A stretch of DNA of 64,000 nucleotides from Streptomyces griseus (GCF_001715295.1 NZ_MDKB01000001.1:1110866-1174865); one strand, 5' to 3'. Shown: positions 17,200 to 25,999, counted from the stretch's first letter. Program-made: numbers and translations. The notes: generated by a model not told the origin, from the sequence alone.

Positions 17200-17690
17200 C
17201 CGCCTCTTTGCCGGGTCCACGATGTACTTCAGCACCTGGATGCCCAGGGCGTCGGCGGTGACCTCGTCCAGGCTGCGTCCAGTGGTCTCTGCCCGGTCTC
17301 GCGGTACCCGCCGGATGTGCGCCGTCGATCACGCCGGGGCCATCGCGTCGACCCGGACACCGGTCTCTCCGAGTTCCGGGGCAACTGTCTCGCTGCCCCG
17401 GGGAGTCGGCGTTCGGTGGTGGCGTACCGACTTCGCTTCGGACAGCCGAAGCGTCCGCCCACCGACGACACGTTGATGATGACACCCGCGTTGGCCTGTG
17501 TCAGGGACGGGAGGGACACGCACGTGACGTCGAACGTCCCGGTGAGGTTGACCGCGAGGACCGCGTCCCACTGACCGGAGTCCATCGTGTCGTCCGAGGC
17601 TGTGGGCCCGGGAATGCCGGCGTTGGCGACGAAGGCCTTCGATACCGCCGGGTGCGTCCGCAGTGGTCTGGACTAACGCCTCGACCGGAC
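17200..17690 (-). pseudogene. Frameshifted short-chain dehydrogenase
   Basis: Read from the right end on the minus strand, an SDR is visible in pieces. FVANAGIPGPTASDDTMDSG and QWDAVLAVNLTGTFDVTCVS give the NAG motif and following helix; VIINVSSVGGRFG is the catalytic-serine strand. The frame then shifts before the YxxxK region: ETVAPELGETGVRVDAMAPA appears in another frame and a C-terminal ALGIQVLKYIVDPAK in a third. The N-terminal Rossmann motif is absent. At least two frameshifts plus the missing start make it non-functional. It is a different subfamily from the intact SDR next door. Confidence 0.8.
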
Positions 17691-17736
17691 CGGGCCGACG
17701 CGGCCGGGAGTCCGTGGCGTCGCTGGGTGCGCCGGT

Positions 17737-19035
17737 TCAGGGGCGTTCGTCGTCGGGGTGGGCGAGCCGGGTCAGCGAGGCGACGACCAGAGCCTGCACG
17801 CCGGTGTCCAGCGTCGGCTGGAGCACCGGTGCGAAGCGGGCGCTGTGATTGACCGGGACATCCTGGGCGACGGTGCCGCGTTCCTCGGCCGCCCGGTAGG
17901 TTTCGGGGTCGATGCAGCCGATACCCCAGTAGGTGTACGGGATGCCGAGGGCGTCCGGGATCCGGCTGAAGTCCTCGCTGGCACTCTGCAGCTCGCTGGT
18001 GTGGGCCCGCTCCCCGAAGTACGCGGTGAAGGCGGCCGAGACCTCACGGGTGACGGCGTCGTCGTTGACGGTCGGGGGGAAGCGGCCGCCTTCCTCGTAC
18101 TGCGGGTCCCGGGTCGCGCGGGACGCGTCGCACTCCGCTTCGACGACGCGTCGCACGGCGGCCAGAACGTCTGCACGGGTGCCCTCGTCGTAGGTGCGCA
18201 CGTTGAGCTGGATCTCGGCCGAATCAGGGATCACATTGCCGGTCGTACCCGCGTGGATGGAACCCACGGTCAGCACTGCGGGCTGAGTGGCGGCGAGCTC
18301 CCGGGAGATGATCGTCTGGAGGCGGACCACGATCATCGAAGCCATGACTACCGGGTCGATCGCGGCCTGTGGAGCGGAGCCGTGGGCTCCCCTCCCGTGG
18401 ACGGTGATCTTCAGGTTGTCCGCCGCCGAGAGGAAGGATCCGGAGCGGGTGCCCAGGTGTCCGGAGGGGTAGGGCAGTACGTGCTGGGCGAGTGCGAGGT
18501 CCGGGCGGGGAACGAGGTCGGCGAGACCGTCGGCGAGCATGCGGTCGGCACCGTCCCCCGGTTCTTCCGCCGGCTGGAACAACGCGACGAGTGTGCCCCG
18601 CCACGACTGCGGGGAGGCCGACATCAGCCGGGCAGCGCCCAGCAGACATGTGACATGCATGTCGTGGCCGCATGCGTGTGCCACGGGCACGTCCCGACCG
18701 GATGTGTCCGTGGCGGTCACCGCGCTGGCGTACGGCAGACCGGTTTCCTCCCGGACCGGCAGAGCGTCCATGTCGGCCCGCAGCAGGAGGACAGGTCCGT
18801 CGCCATTGGTCAACACGCCGACCACGCCGGTGCCGCCGACACCCTCGTGTACCCGGTAGCCCCAGTCCGTCAGGCGCTGTGCCACGCGGGCCGCGGTGCG
18901 GTGTTCCTGGTGACCGAGCTCAGGATGGGCGTGCAGGTCCCTGTAGAAGTCCTCCAGCTCGGAACGGATACCCGCCAGTCCGGCCAGGACGTCGTCCGCA
19001 CGGGCGTTCCTGCCCGGGGATTCGTTGCTCACCAC
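17737..19035 (-). CDS. M20 family amidohydrolase
   Basis: This 432-residue M20D peptidase or N-acyl-amino-acid amidohydrolase has FYRDLHAHPELGHQEHRTA (residues ~31-49), LLLRADMDALPVREETGLPY, the metal ligand block AHACGHDMH, and QPAEEPGDGA with the catalytic Glu. The dimerisation domain starts near VHGRGAHGSAP. A C-terminal SEDFSRIPDALG supplies another ligand region. Two adjacent GTG codons (19035, 19032) can serve as start. Homologues release amino acids from N-acyl, hippurate or IAA conjugates; the substrate is unknown. It lies 43 nt downstream of the TRIC-type gene, so the two may be co-transcribed. Confidence 0.92.
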   Translation of the reverse strand: MVSNESPGRNARADDVLAGLAGIRSELEDFYRDLHAHPELGHQEHRTAARVAQRLTDWGYRVHEGVGGTGVVGVLTNGDGPVLLLRADMDALPVREETGLPYASAVTATDTSGRDVPVAHACGHDMHVTCLLGAARLMSASPQSWRGTLVALFQPAEEPGDGADRMLADGLADLVPRPDLALAQHVLPYPSGHLGTRSGSFLSAADNLKITVHGRGAHGSAPQAAIDPVVMASMIVVRLQTIISRELAATQPAVLTVGSIHAGTTGNVIPDSAEIQLNVRTYDEGTRADVLAAVRRVVEAECDASRATRDPQYEEGGRFPPTVNDDAVTREVSAAFTAYFGERAHTSELQSASEDFSRIPDALGIPYTYWGIGCIDPETYRAAEERGTVAQDVPVNHSARFAPVLQPTLDTGVQALVVASLTRLAHPDDERP

Positions 19036-19078
19036 TGTTTCCTGCCAACTCCTCTCCAGCGGTTCTTGGCCTGGTAGC

Positions 19079-19747
19079 TCATGATTCCCGGTGCCGGGAG
19101 ATACGCGGCTGCCAGTCGCGGCCGCCCGGCAGCTTCCAACCCCAGGTGAGTGCGGCTATCCGCAGCGCGGTGCCGCCAGTGATGCCGACCACGATGCCGA
19201 GGGTGGGTACGCCGAGCCAGATGCAGAACACCGTCACCACGCTGACCAGCGCCGCTACGGTGGCGTACAGGGGGGAGCCGCCGAAGACACCAGGGGTGCG
19301 GCCCAGCAGCAGGTCTCGAACGATCCCGCCACCGACCGCCGTGATAATGCCCAGGAGCACGGCGGGCAGCCAGCCCAGGCCGGTGGCGAGGGTCTTCTGC
19401 GCCCCGGCGACCGCCCAGACGCTGATCGCCACACCGTCCAGCAGGTTGAAGGCCGGACCGGAGGTGTGCCGACTCAGGTCGAGTACGAACGCCAGCACGG
19501 TCCCGGCGACAGCGGTCGTCAGATACGTGTAGTCGGTCAGGGCCACAGGGGTACCGTGCTGCAGCAAGGTGTCACGAATAACCCCGCCGCCCAGGCCGGA
19601 CACCACACCGATCGTGAGAAACCCGAACAGGTCCAGACGGCGCCCCCGTGCCAGCACTCCGCCGAGCGCTCCGTTGACGAAGACCCCGGTCAGGTCCAGC
19701 GCCCGCGTGACCTCAGCCACCTTCTCCGGTGACAACCAGCCGCTCAC
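19079..19747 (-). CDS. TRIC-type cation channel family protein (UPF0126)
   Basis: This 222-residue protein with about seven membrane helices has the duplicated glycine motif of the family: GVVSGLGGGVIRDTLLQHG in the first repeat and IITAVGGGIVRDLLLGRTPG in the second. Bacterial and archaeal homologues form trimeric K+-permeable channels. GTG 19747 follows GAGG at a 9-nt spacing. The upstream in-frame extension of 82 residues is low-complexity and unrelated. Confidence 0.9.
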   Translation of the reverse strand: MSGWLSPEKVAEVTRALDLTGVFVNGALGGVLARGRRLDLFGFLTIGVVSGLGGGVIRDTLLQHGTPVALTDYTYLTTAVAGTVLAFVLDLSRHTSGPAFNLLDGVAISVWAVAGAQKTLATGLGWLPAVLLGIITAVGGGIVRDLLLGRTPGVFGGSPLYATVAALVSVVTVFCIWLGVPTLGIVVGITGGTALRIAALTWGWKLPGGRDWQPRISRHRES

Positions 19748-20396
19748 ACACCACCACCTCCCGTACGCGTCCAGCCCCTGTGCCTGCCCCCACTGGCCCG
19801 TCCCGCTACGGCCGCAGTGTCCTTGTCGACTCCGGCGGACACCATGATGTCGATGGCCACCATCCGCACCGCCACGCGGACGGCGCTGGAGTACCGCCCT
19901 CGGTCTCCGGCTCCCTGGAGAATTCCCGGACCCTGTCGCATCCCTGCCTTCGTGAGCACCCGGCCGTGCGAGCCGGCCTTGAAGCGAAAGCAATCACAGG
20001 CGGGAGCACATCGTCTGCCCGGTGATTTGATCGGGGCACGGCCGTTCGTCCACGGGGCCATGAGCGGAGCGCAGCCAGGCGTCGCTGAGCCGTGCGGTGA
20101 CCGGGCCGGTGCTCCTGGCGGCCGGCCGTACGGGCGCGGTGACGGCCGCACGGACAATGACGCCGTCGGGCTGCGGGCTCCGCCCCGGATCCGCAGGGCA
20201 ACAGCAGGGCTCCGGGACGGTGAGGGCGCCGAGGAGAGGCTGGCCCAGATGACTGTGAAGGCCGCAGCGAGCCTGGCGCGGCTGGCGAGGAGGATCTGTC
20301 ACAGCCTCCAGCGCGCTGGCATCGAGAGGCCGGCCAGCCCCCTCCCAGCCGCCACGCAGGCCGAAAGCCCCCGCAGCCTCGCCGTAGCCCGTACCG
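19748..20396. other. No gene identified
   Basis: This 650-bp interval separates the TRIC-type gene from yceI. Translations in all frames are Arg/Pro/Ala-rich with no recognisable motif. The first ~100 bases should contain the promoter of the minus-strand TRIC/M20 pair. Confidence 0.4.
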
Positions 20397-20951
20397 TCAG
20401 GCCTGCTTGATCGCGGAGATGTCGAACTCCAGTACCACCTTGTCTCCCACCAGGACACCGCCGCCCTCGAGAGCGGCGTTCCACGTCAGGCCGTACTCCT
20501 TGCGGCTGACGGTGACGGCGCCCTCGAAGCCGACCCGCTGGTTGCCGAAGGGGTCCTGGGCGGCGCCGGTGTACTCGAAGTCGATACTGATCGGCTTGCC
20601 GGCGCCCTTGATCGTCAGGTCTCCGGTCAGCCGGAAGTGGGTGTCATCCACCTGCTCGGCCTTGGTGGAGGCGAAGGTGATCTCGGGGTGGTGGGGCACG
20701 TCCAGGAAATCGTTCGTACGCAGGTGCCCGTCGCGGTCGCCGTTACCGGTGTCGATGCTGTCGGCCTGGATGGTGACCGAAGCACTCGACCTGGCCGGAT
20801 CGGACCCGTCCAGGTGAAGAGTGCCCTCGAACTCGCGGAACGATCCACGCACCTTGGTGATCATCGCGTGCCGTGCGACGAAACCGATCCGGGTATGTAC
20901 GGGGTCCAGAACGTACGTACCGGTCAGGTCGGCGAGAGAGGGCGTGGTCAC
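20397..20951 (-). CDS. YceI family protein
   Basis: This 184-residue lipocalin-like YceI protein shows TYVLDPVHTRIGFVARHAM at the start, KVRGSFREFEGTLHLDG, the IDTGNGDRDGHLRTNDFLDV loop, and FRLTGDLTIKGAGKPISIDF, ending in VVLEFDISA. The fold binds polyisoprenoid-like lipids. There is no signal peptide, so it is predicted to be cytoplasmic, as in many Streptomyces paralogues. GTG 20951 follows AAGGAG. Confidence 0.92.
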   Translation of the reverse strand: MTTPSLADLTGTYVLDPVHTRIGFVARHAMITKVRGSFREFEGTLHLDGSDPARSSASVTIQADSIDTGNGDRDGHLRTNDFLDVPHHPEITFASTKAEQVDDTHFRLTGDLTIKGAGKPISIDFEYTGAAQDPFGNQRVGFEGAVTVSRKEYGLTWNAALEGGGVLVGDKVVLEFDISAIKQA

Positions 20952-21180
20952 AGGGTGCTCCTTCAGGTCACGCGAAAGTGGGCCCCTCACGCTAGGCCGG
21001 ACGGGCACCCCGGAGGGCGGGGCCACGCCCGGTCCGGCGCCGGGTCATTCCGATGGGTGAGGTCGTGTTTCGACAGCGGCGTCGTCTGCCCGAAGGGCAG
21101 GCCCGGGTGCGTCCGGTGCGCGCGATCACAAGGCGGAGGGTCGTCCCTACATGTATGTGAACGGTCCGGCAACGCGGCGA

Positions 21181-21236
21181 AGTGCCGTAGCTGTTGTCGC
21201 GCGCCCGCCGTGAATCCGCCGGGCATTGCGGGACAG
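21181..21236. mobile_element. Solitary insertion-sequence end
   Basis: This sequence shares AGTGCCGTAGCTGT, GTCGCG, GCCCGCCG and terminal TGCGGGACAG with the right end of the element at 15747-15909, in the same orientation, with a short insertion in the middle. No inverted partner or transposase is found nearby. It is probably the leftover end of an excised or decayed element. Confidence 0.5.
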
Positions 21237-21321
21237 TTCAGTCACCGTGAACGCCCTGCTGAACCGCTGGCCGGCCACCGACCGCGACCGCTTCGGGACT
21301 CCGGGAGGGCGTCGGCACCGT

Positions 21322-22257
21322 TCAGTGGCGTACGTCCCCCTGGGCCACCTCGACCTGATGGTGCACGCCGAGCACGGCGGTGGTCGTGACGCCGGTGGAA
21401 AGCAGGGCGCCGACGGCCAGGGCCACGGCGACGGCCGCGCGGGGGCGGCTCCGGCCCGGGACGAGGAGCGCGGCGACGCGGCGCGGCACGGGCCCGGTCG
21501 TGGCTCCGGGGGCGAAGGCCGGGCGGGTGGACGGTGCCGCGCTCCCGGCGAGTGCGGCACGGGCGATGGCGCGGGCCGTGATGCCGCGGTCGCCGACAGC
21601 GGTGGCGGCGGCCTCGTCGGCGGCGCGCTCGGCGGCGAACCGGATGTCGGTCCGCACGGCGCGCAGGGCGGGGTGGCAGTGCGCAGTGAGTTCGGCGAGG
21701 GCCAGGAAGTAGTGGTGCCCGGCGTTGTTGTGGGCGCGCTCGTGGGCGAAGAGGGCCTCGCGTTCGGTCGCGTCGAGACTGCGCAGCATCGCGGTCGTGA
21801 CGATGATGCGGTGCGGGCGGCCGGGAAGGGCGTACGCGTCGGGGTGGGGCGACTCCACGACGCAGAGGTCGCCTGCGGCCGGGTGCCCGTTCGCCTGGGT
21901 GCGGGAGTCGCGGAACGCGCCGAGCTGGCGGAGCGCGTTCCGCCCGAGCGTGCAGGCGCTGAACGTGAGCGCCCCGGTGGCCAGCGCGGCGGCGGGCAGG
22001 AGCAGCAGGTTCGGTGGGGTGCGCAGCGGGTGGACCAGTTCGCCGAGGGCCGCGAAGGGTGGCAGTTCGAGCAGTCCGGTCAGGACCAGTGAGCCCAGCG
22101 CGATCGTGCACGACGCGGCCAGGGCCAGCGCGCATGAGGTGAGGGTCCACAGTGCGGGGGCCGGCGCGAGCCGGTCCAGGGCGCGGCGGGCGAGCGGCGG
22201 CGCCGCGAACGGCAGCAGCAGCGGCACGAGGAGAAGGGTGAGCAGCGAAACGGTCAC
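21322..22257 (-). CDS. M56 family membrane metallopeptidase (BlaR1-like)
   Basis: This 311-residue membrane protease has N-terminal hydrophobic segments (LLTLLLVPLLLPFAAPPLAR and others) and the gluzincin motif HERAH inside LFAHERAHNNAGHHYFLAL, with a downstream RFAAERAADEAAATAVG supplying the third metal ligand region. A last helix follows (AVAVALAVGALLSTGVTTTA). It lacks the extracellular penicillin-binding domain of true BlaR1, as is usual for actinobacterial members. GTG 22257 overlaps the blaI stop by 4 nt. In such pairs the protease is thought to relieve repression by cleaving the BlaI-type repressor. Confidence 0.92.
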   Translation of the reverse strand: MTVSLLTLLLVPLLLPFAAPPLARRALDRLAPAPALWTLTSCALALAASCTIALGSLVLTGLLELPPFAALGELVHPLRTPPNLLLLPAAALATGALTFSACTLGRNALRQLGAFRDSRTQANGHPAAGDLCVVESPHPDAYALPGRPHRIIVTTAMLRSLDATEREALFAHERAHNNAGHHYFLALAELTAHCHPALRAVRTDIRFAAERAADEAAATAVGDRGITARAIARAALAGSAAPSTRPAFAPGATTGPVPRRVAALLVPGRSRPRAAVAVALAVGALLSTGVTTTAVLGVHHQVEVAQGDVRH

Positions 22258-22625
22258 CGGTCGCCTGTCTCCAGGAGCCGGCGCAGCAGCTCCTCGTCGC
22301 CGGGTTCGAGCTGCGCGACGAAGCGGGCCAGGACGGTCTCGCGGTCGGTGTCCCGGTCCAGCTCGGTGTGCATGCGGCGTGCGGTCAGACCCGGGGCGTC
22401 CTGCGCGGGGAAGTAGGCGTACCCGCGCCCCTGCCGCACCCGTCCGGTCATCCCCTTCTCGTGGAGCCGGGACAGGATCGTGGTCACCGTCGTGCGGGCG
22501 AGTCCCGAGGCGAGTGCCTCCTGCACCCGGCCGGGCGTGAGCGGCGCGTCCGCGGCCCACAGGGCGGCCATCACGGCGGCCTCCAGCTCGCCGGCCGGCC
22601 TGCGTTCGTCCAGCGCGTCGGTCAT
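22254..22625 (-). CDS. blaI: BlaI/MecI/CopY family repressor
   Basis: This 123-residue winged-helix repressor has LEAAVMAALWAADAPLTPGR, the recognition region LARTTVTTILSRLHEKGMTG, the wing VRQGRGYAYFPA, and a C-terminal dimerisation tail (FVAQLEPGDEELLRRLLE). ATG 22625 was chosen because the extension upstream runs over the operator. It is translationally coupled to the M56 protease gene. It probably represses its own operon and possibly the divergent PAP2 gene. The inducing signal is unknown. Confidence 0.93.
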   Translation of the reverse strand: MTDALDERRPAGELEAAVMAALWAADAPLTPGRVQEALASGLARTTVTTILSRLHEKGMTGRVRQGRGYAYFPAQDAPGLTARRMHTELDRDTDRETVLARFVAQLEPGDEELLRRLLETGDR

Positions 22626-22657
22626 GGGGCGATCCTCATCCCGTCGTCCACAGTGCG

Positions 22658-22680
22658 GTAGACCGTCTACATTACTGTAG
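22658..22680. promoter_or_regulatory. BlaI-type operator
   Basis: Two overlapping dyads lie 33-55 nt upstream of blaI: GTAGAC-C-GTCTAC (22658-22670) and CTACA-TTAC-TGTAG (22667-22680). The second matches the TACA-n4-TGTA form bound by BlaI/MecI-type repressors. It sits between the divergent blaI and PAP2 genes. Confidence 0.75.
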
Positions 22681-22812
22681 TCACCGGCTGTCGTGAGCGG
22701 AGTGCCCACCCCGACCTCCGTTCCGCCGAGGCGTCGGGCTTCCCCCCTCGCCCCGGCTGGCCGTCCCCCTGCTGCGGTCATGCCGGAGCCACACGACCGA
22801 GGAGGCCCGCGG

Positions 22813-23427
22813 ATGAACCCGCGTACCGCTTTCGCCCTCGACGGACCCTCCGTCGACGGCTCCGCCTACCGTGACGTGGTGGATCTGGCCGGGCACGCGC
22901 CCGGCTGGGTCGACGATGCCGTGACCGCCTGGTCGGCCTACGGTCTCGGCCTGTTCGCCGTCCTGATGGTCGTGGTGTGGTGGCGGGCGCGCCGGACCGG
23001 TACCCGGTCCGCGGTCGAGGCGCTCGCCGTGCCGGTGGTGGTGGTGGTGGCGTACGTGCTGAACGACGTGCTGAAGGCGCTGGTCCACGAGGTCAGACCA
23101 TGCCGCAGCCTGCACCTCGCCACTCTGGAGGCCTGCCCGGCGCCCGGTGACTGGTCCTTCCCGAGCAATCACGCGGCGATCGCGGCCGCGGCGGCGGTGG
23201 CCCTGCTGTTCGTCTCCAGGCGGATCGGAGCGGTCGCCGTCGTGGCCGCCTGTGCCATGGGGGCGTCCCGGGTCTGGGTCGGCGCGCACTACCCGCACGA
23301 CGTGGTGGTGGGGATGCTGGTGGGGGCGCTCATCAGCGCCCTGCTGATGGCCGGCGTGCGCCGGTGGCACCGGCCGCTGGTCCGGCTGCTGGCCGCGACG
23401 CGGCTGCGGCCGCTGCTGGTGGCGTGA
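22813..23427 (+). CDS. PAP2 superfamily phosphatase
   Basis: This 204-residue membrane phosphatase has the three acid-phosphatase motifs: KALVHEVRPCR (motif 1), FPSNHA (motif 2, within DWSFPSNHAAIAAAAAVALL) and SRVWVGAHYPHDVVVG (motif 3). About five helices flank them. It resembles undecaprenyl-diphosphate or phosphatidate phosphatases. ATG 22813 follows GAGGAGG; an ATG at 22780 is possible but has no site. It lies divergent from the BlaI operator, so co-regulation with the cell-envelope sensor pair is plausible. Confidence 0.9.
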   Translation: MNPRTAFALDGPSVDGSAYRDVVDLAGHAPGWVDDAVTAWSAYGLGLFAVLMVVVWWRARRTGTRSAVEALAVPVVVVVAYVLNDVLKALVHEVRPCRSLHLATLEACPAPGDWSFPSNHAAIAAAAAVALLFVSRRIGAVAVVAACAMGASRVWVGAHYPHDVVVGMLVGALISALLMAGVRRWHRPLVRLLAATRLRPLLVA

Positions 23428-23559
23428 CGCGCCGGACCCCCGGGGCGGCCGTGTCCGGCGCTCCGCGGTCCTCCGGTTAGGCCGGCCTCCGAGGGGCACC
23501 CACGAGAAGAGGGGGGTGCTTCGACGGACACGGTTGCACACGAGCGACTGGAGTGAGCG

Positions 23560-23955
23560 ATGAGCAGCCACGGCAAGGACAAGACCGGCCCGGTGCGGGA
23601 CGACGAGATGAAGAAGGAACTCCAGGGCGAGCTGAAGGGTGGCCGTGGGGCCCGGGTGCGGGAGGAGCGCGAGCTCCAGCCGGCCGGTGAGGACCAGCCG
23701 GCCGTCGGCCGTTCGCCGAACGCGACGCTTCCCGGCTCGACACCTCCCGGAATGACGCGCGAGGACGTCGAACTGCGGACCGAGCTGGCCCGGCACCTGG
23801 GGCGCGGCCCCTTCCCGGCGGACCGCGAGAAGGTGATACGGGCCCTGCGGGACGACAACGCCCCGGACGCTCTCGTCGACACGGCGGCGCACCTGCCGGA
23901 CGACACGCAGTACGGCAACGTCCAGGACCTCCTGCGAGGCCTCGGGCGGGCCTGA
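23560..23955 (+). CDS. DUF2795 domain protein
   Basis: This 131-residue hydrophilic protein has a disordered charged first half (DKTGPVRDDEMKKELQGELK) and a C-terminal DUF2795 domain: ELRTELARHLGRGPFPADRE-KVIRALRDDNAPDALVD (split at the hyphen), then LPDDTQYGNVQDLLRGLG. The domain is common in actinobacteria and has no known activity. It is a single gene, ending before a bidirectional hairpin at 24084. Confidence 0.88.
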   Translation: MSSHGKDKTGPVRDDEMKKELQGELKGGRGARVREERELQPAGEDQPAVGRSPNATLPGSTPPGMTREDVELRTELARHLGRGPFPADREKVIRALRDDNAPDALVDTAAHLPDDTQYGNVQDLLRGLGRA

Positions 23956-24083
23956 CGGCGCGGCCGTCGACATTCCCCGGGCGCCGTCGTCCGCCGCCCG
24001 GGCCACAGCGGCAGGCGTTCGGACGGGGCCGGGCACCGCCAGGGGCGGGCGGACGGCCGCCGTCCGGGCCCGGTGCGGCGGCC

Positions 24084-24117
24084 GGGGGCCGTACCGGAGC
24101 GGTCCGGTACGGCCCCC
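24084..24117. terminator. Bidirectional hairpin between convergent genes
   Basis: A perfect 15-bp stem (24084-24098 with 24103-24117, GCGG loop) lies 129 nt after the DUF2795 stop and 22 nt after the stop of the convergent gene. It could serve both. Confidence 0.8.
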
Positions 24118-24138
24118 AAGGCTCGCACCTCCGGTCGA

Positions 24139-25020
24139 TCAGGCGGTCTTGCCGGTACCCGTTCCCGCCGTCGCCTTGATGCCCTCGGTGATCTCGTCCA
24201 GGACGGAGAGCTTCGGGGCCTTGGCGTTGATGTCGAACCCGGAGCGGACGACGACCAGCATGCCCTTGATGCGGGGGGAGGGGAACGCGAGCGACTCGAC
24301 GTATCCGTCGTCGCCCTCCTTCGTCACCACCTTCCAGCGCACCACGTAGCCCTTCTGCCCGGCCACCGTCACGGCCTCGGACTTGAGCTGTTCGTGCGAG
24401 GTGATCCCGCCGTAGATCTTCTCGCCGTACGACTCCTCGGCATTGGCCTCGATGTCGGCCTCCGCCGCGGCCTTCGCCGTGGTCTGCGGGATCTTCAGCG
24501 CCTGCGCCGGGGCGGAGAACACCCCGCCGCGCACGCACTTCTGGGCCTCGTCGCCGGGACAGGCGTACTCGCCGGTCGTCACCCCCGCACCGACCGGTCC
24601 CGAACTGCCCTTCCAGCCGTCGGGGACGGGGATGCTGATGCCGCTGGCCAAGTCGGTGGCGTACCCCTCCTCGACGGGCGGCATCTCCTGGCCGGGCTCC
24701 TGGCCGCCGCCTCCGTCCTGGCCGCCGCCACCGGGCGCGCCCTGCCGGTCGGGCCTCGGTGAGGGGGCGTCGGCGGCCGAGGTTCCGTTCCGGTCGCCGG
24801 AGCCGCCCCCCAGCATGTAGGCGCCGCCGCCGACGGCCGCGAGCAGGACGACGCCGGCGGCGATGCCGGCGCCTGTCCGTATCCGCCGGCGTCGTACCGT
24901 CGCGGGCGGTATGCGCAGATGCTCGGTCCACCGGCTCCCGTCCCACCAGCGTTCCTGCGCGGGGCCGATTCCTGAATACCCGGGGTCTGGATGCCAACCG
25001 GGCGGGCTCGTCTGGGTCAC
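24139..25020 (-). CDS. DUF2510 membrane-anchored protein
   Basis: This 293-residue protein begins with a DUF2510 motif (GWHPDPGYSG...QERWWDGSRWTEH, residues ~8-34). One transmembrane helix follows (GAGIAAGVVLLAAVGGGAYM), then a Gly/Gln/Pro-rich linker and a ~180-residue exported domain with a possible disulfide pair in YACPGDEAQKCVRGG. The C-terminal domain looks like the lipoprotein/PsbP-like folds often attached to DUF2510, but I cannot name it firmly. GTG 25020 starts directly on the DUF2510 motif. Confidence 0.82.
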   Translation of the reverse strand: MTQTSPPGWHPDPGYSGIGPAQERWWDGSRWTEHLRIPPATVRRRRIRTGAGIAAGVVLLAAVGGGAYMLGGGSGDRNGTSAADAPSPRPDRQGAPGGGGQDGGGGQEPGQEMPPVEEGYATDLASGISIPVPDGWKGSSGPVGAGVTTGEYACPGDEAQKCVRGGVFSAPAQALKIPQTTAKAAAEADIEANAEESYGEKIYGGITSHEQLKSEAVTVAGQKGYVVRWKVVTKEGDDGYVESLAFPSPRIKGMLVVVRSGFDINAKAPKLSVLDEITEGIKATAGTGTGKTA

Positions 25021-25145
25021 GACAGCACCGTAGGCCCATTCGGTGAGAATCGTATGAACGCACCGGGTGTGCGTTGTCATGATCCGGCCGCGCGGCACAC
25101 CTGCCGGGACCGGCCGGCGGGCACAGCGCGCCCTCCACGTGTCTT

Positions 25146-25183
25146 TGGTCCGACCACACACCGTGTGTGACATAGTCGGACCA
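25146..25183. promoter_or_regulatory. Double operator upstream of the lut regulator
   Basis: TGGTCCGACCA (25146-25156, perfect dyad) and TAGTCGGACCA (25173-25183, one mismatch) are 27 nt apart centre to centre, with a CACACA-CCG-TGTGTG dyad between. The same TGGTCNGACCA core recurs once upstream of lutA. The form fits a FadR-type GntR operator, so autoregulation is likely. Confidence 0.75.
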
Positions 25184-25212
25184 TGCGTATCACCCTGAGC
25201 GGGGAGTAGCGG

Positions 25213-25944
25213 ATGCCTGTCGAGTGGCAACCCGTACGTCAGTCCCGTACGCACGAACTCGTGCTCCGCACCATCGAGGAGCGGGTGTTCGCCGGCGAAC
25301 TGAAGGCGGGGGACCGGCTGCCGCCCGAGCGGGAGCTGGCGCCGGTGCTCGGCGTCAGCCGTTCGGCGCTGCGCGAGGCACTGCGGGTCCTGGAGACCAT
25401 CGGCGTCCTCGTGGCCCAGCCGGGCCGGGGGCCCGACTCGGGGGCGCGGATCGTGCGCAACCCGGACGACGCCCTGGGGCGCCTGCTGCGCCTGCACTTC
25501 GCGCTCGGCAGCTACAGCCTGCACGACGTCCTGGAGGCGCGCGTCGTCCTCGAACGCTCCAGCTGGGAGGCGGCCGCGCGGTACGCGTCGGACGAGGACC
25601 TCGACGAGGCCGGGCAACTCGTCCGCCGGATGGGCGAACCGGATGTGGGAGTGGCCGAGTTCAACGACCTCGACACCCGCTTCCACGTACTCGTCGCCCG
25701 GAGCTCGGGCAACGCGCTGACCTCCACGCTCACCTCCGCGGTACGTGAGTCCGTCCGCCCGCTGATCCTGCGGGCCCTCGAAGAGGCCGAGGACTGGCCG
25801 ACCACCGCGGGCGCGCTCAACGCCCAGCACGCGACGCTGCTGAGGCTGGTGCGCGACGGGCGGGGCGACGAAGCGGCCGACCTGGCCGAAGAACACATCC
25901 GGGGGCTGCACGGAACGCTGGTCGACGGGAACGACGGCCGATAG
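25213..25944 (+). CDS. GntR (FadR subfamily) regulator of lut operon
   Basis: This 243-residue regulator has an N-terminal winged helix (VLRTIEERVFAGELKAGDRL, PPERELAPVLGVSRSALREA, residues ~17-60) and an FCD effector domain. Metal- or ligand-binding positions of the FCD domain are visible: VLEARVVLERSSWEAAARYA, FNDLDTRFHVLVARSSGN and LNAQHATLLRLVRDG. An 8-codon open frame (25183-25209) precedes the ATG. It is followed by a strong terminator and then lutABC on the same strand, and shares an operator with them. By homology to LldR/LutR-type regulators it should respond to lactate. Confidence 0.9.
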   Translation: MPVEWQPVRQSRTHELVLRTIEERVFAGELKAGDRLPPERELAPVLGVSRSALREALRVLETIGVLVAQPGRGPDSGARIVRNPDDALGRLLRLHFALGSYSLHDVLEARVVLERSSWEAAARYASDEDLDEAGQLVRRMGEPDVGVAEFNDLDTRFHVLVARSSGNALTSTLTSAVRESVRPLILRALEEAEDWPTTAGALNAQHATLLRLVRDGRGDEAADLAEEHIRGLHGTLVDGNDGR

Positions 25945-25959
25945 CGGACGTGGACCACA

Positions 25960-25999
25960 GGGGTGGGGACGGTGCACACGCACCGTCCCCACCCCTTTT
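25960..25999 (+). terminator. Rho-independent terminator of the regulator gene
   Basis: A perfect 16-bp stem (25960-25975 with 25980-25995, ACAC loop) is followed directly by TTTT. It is one of the clearest intrinsic terminators in the window. Confidence 0.93.
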
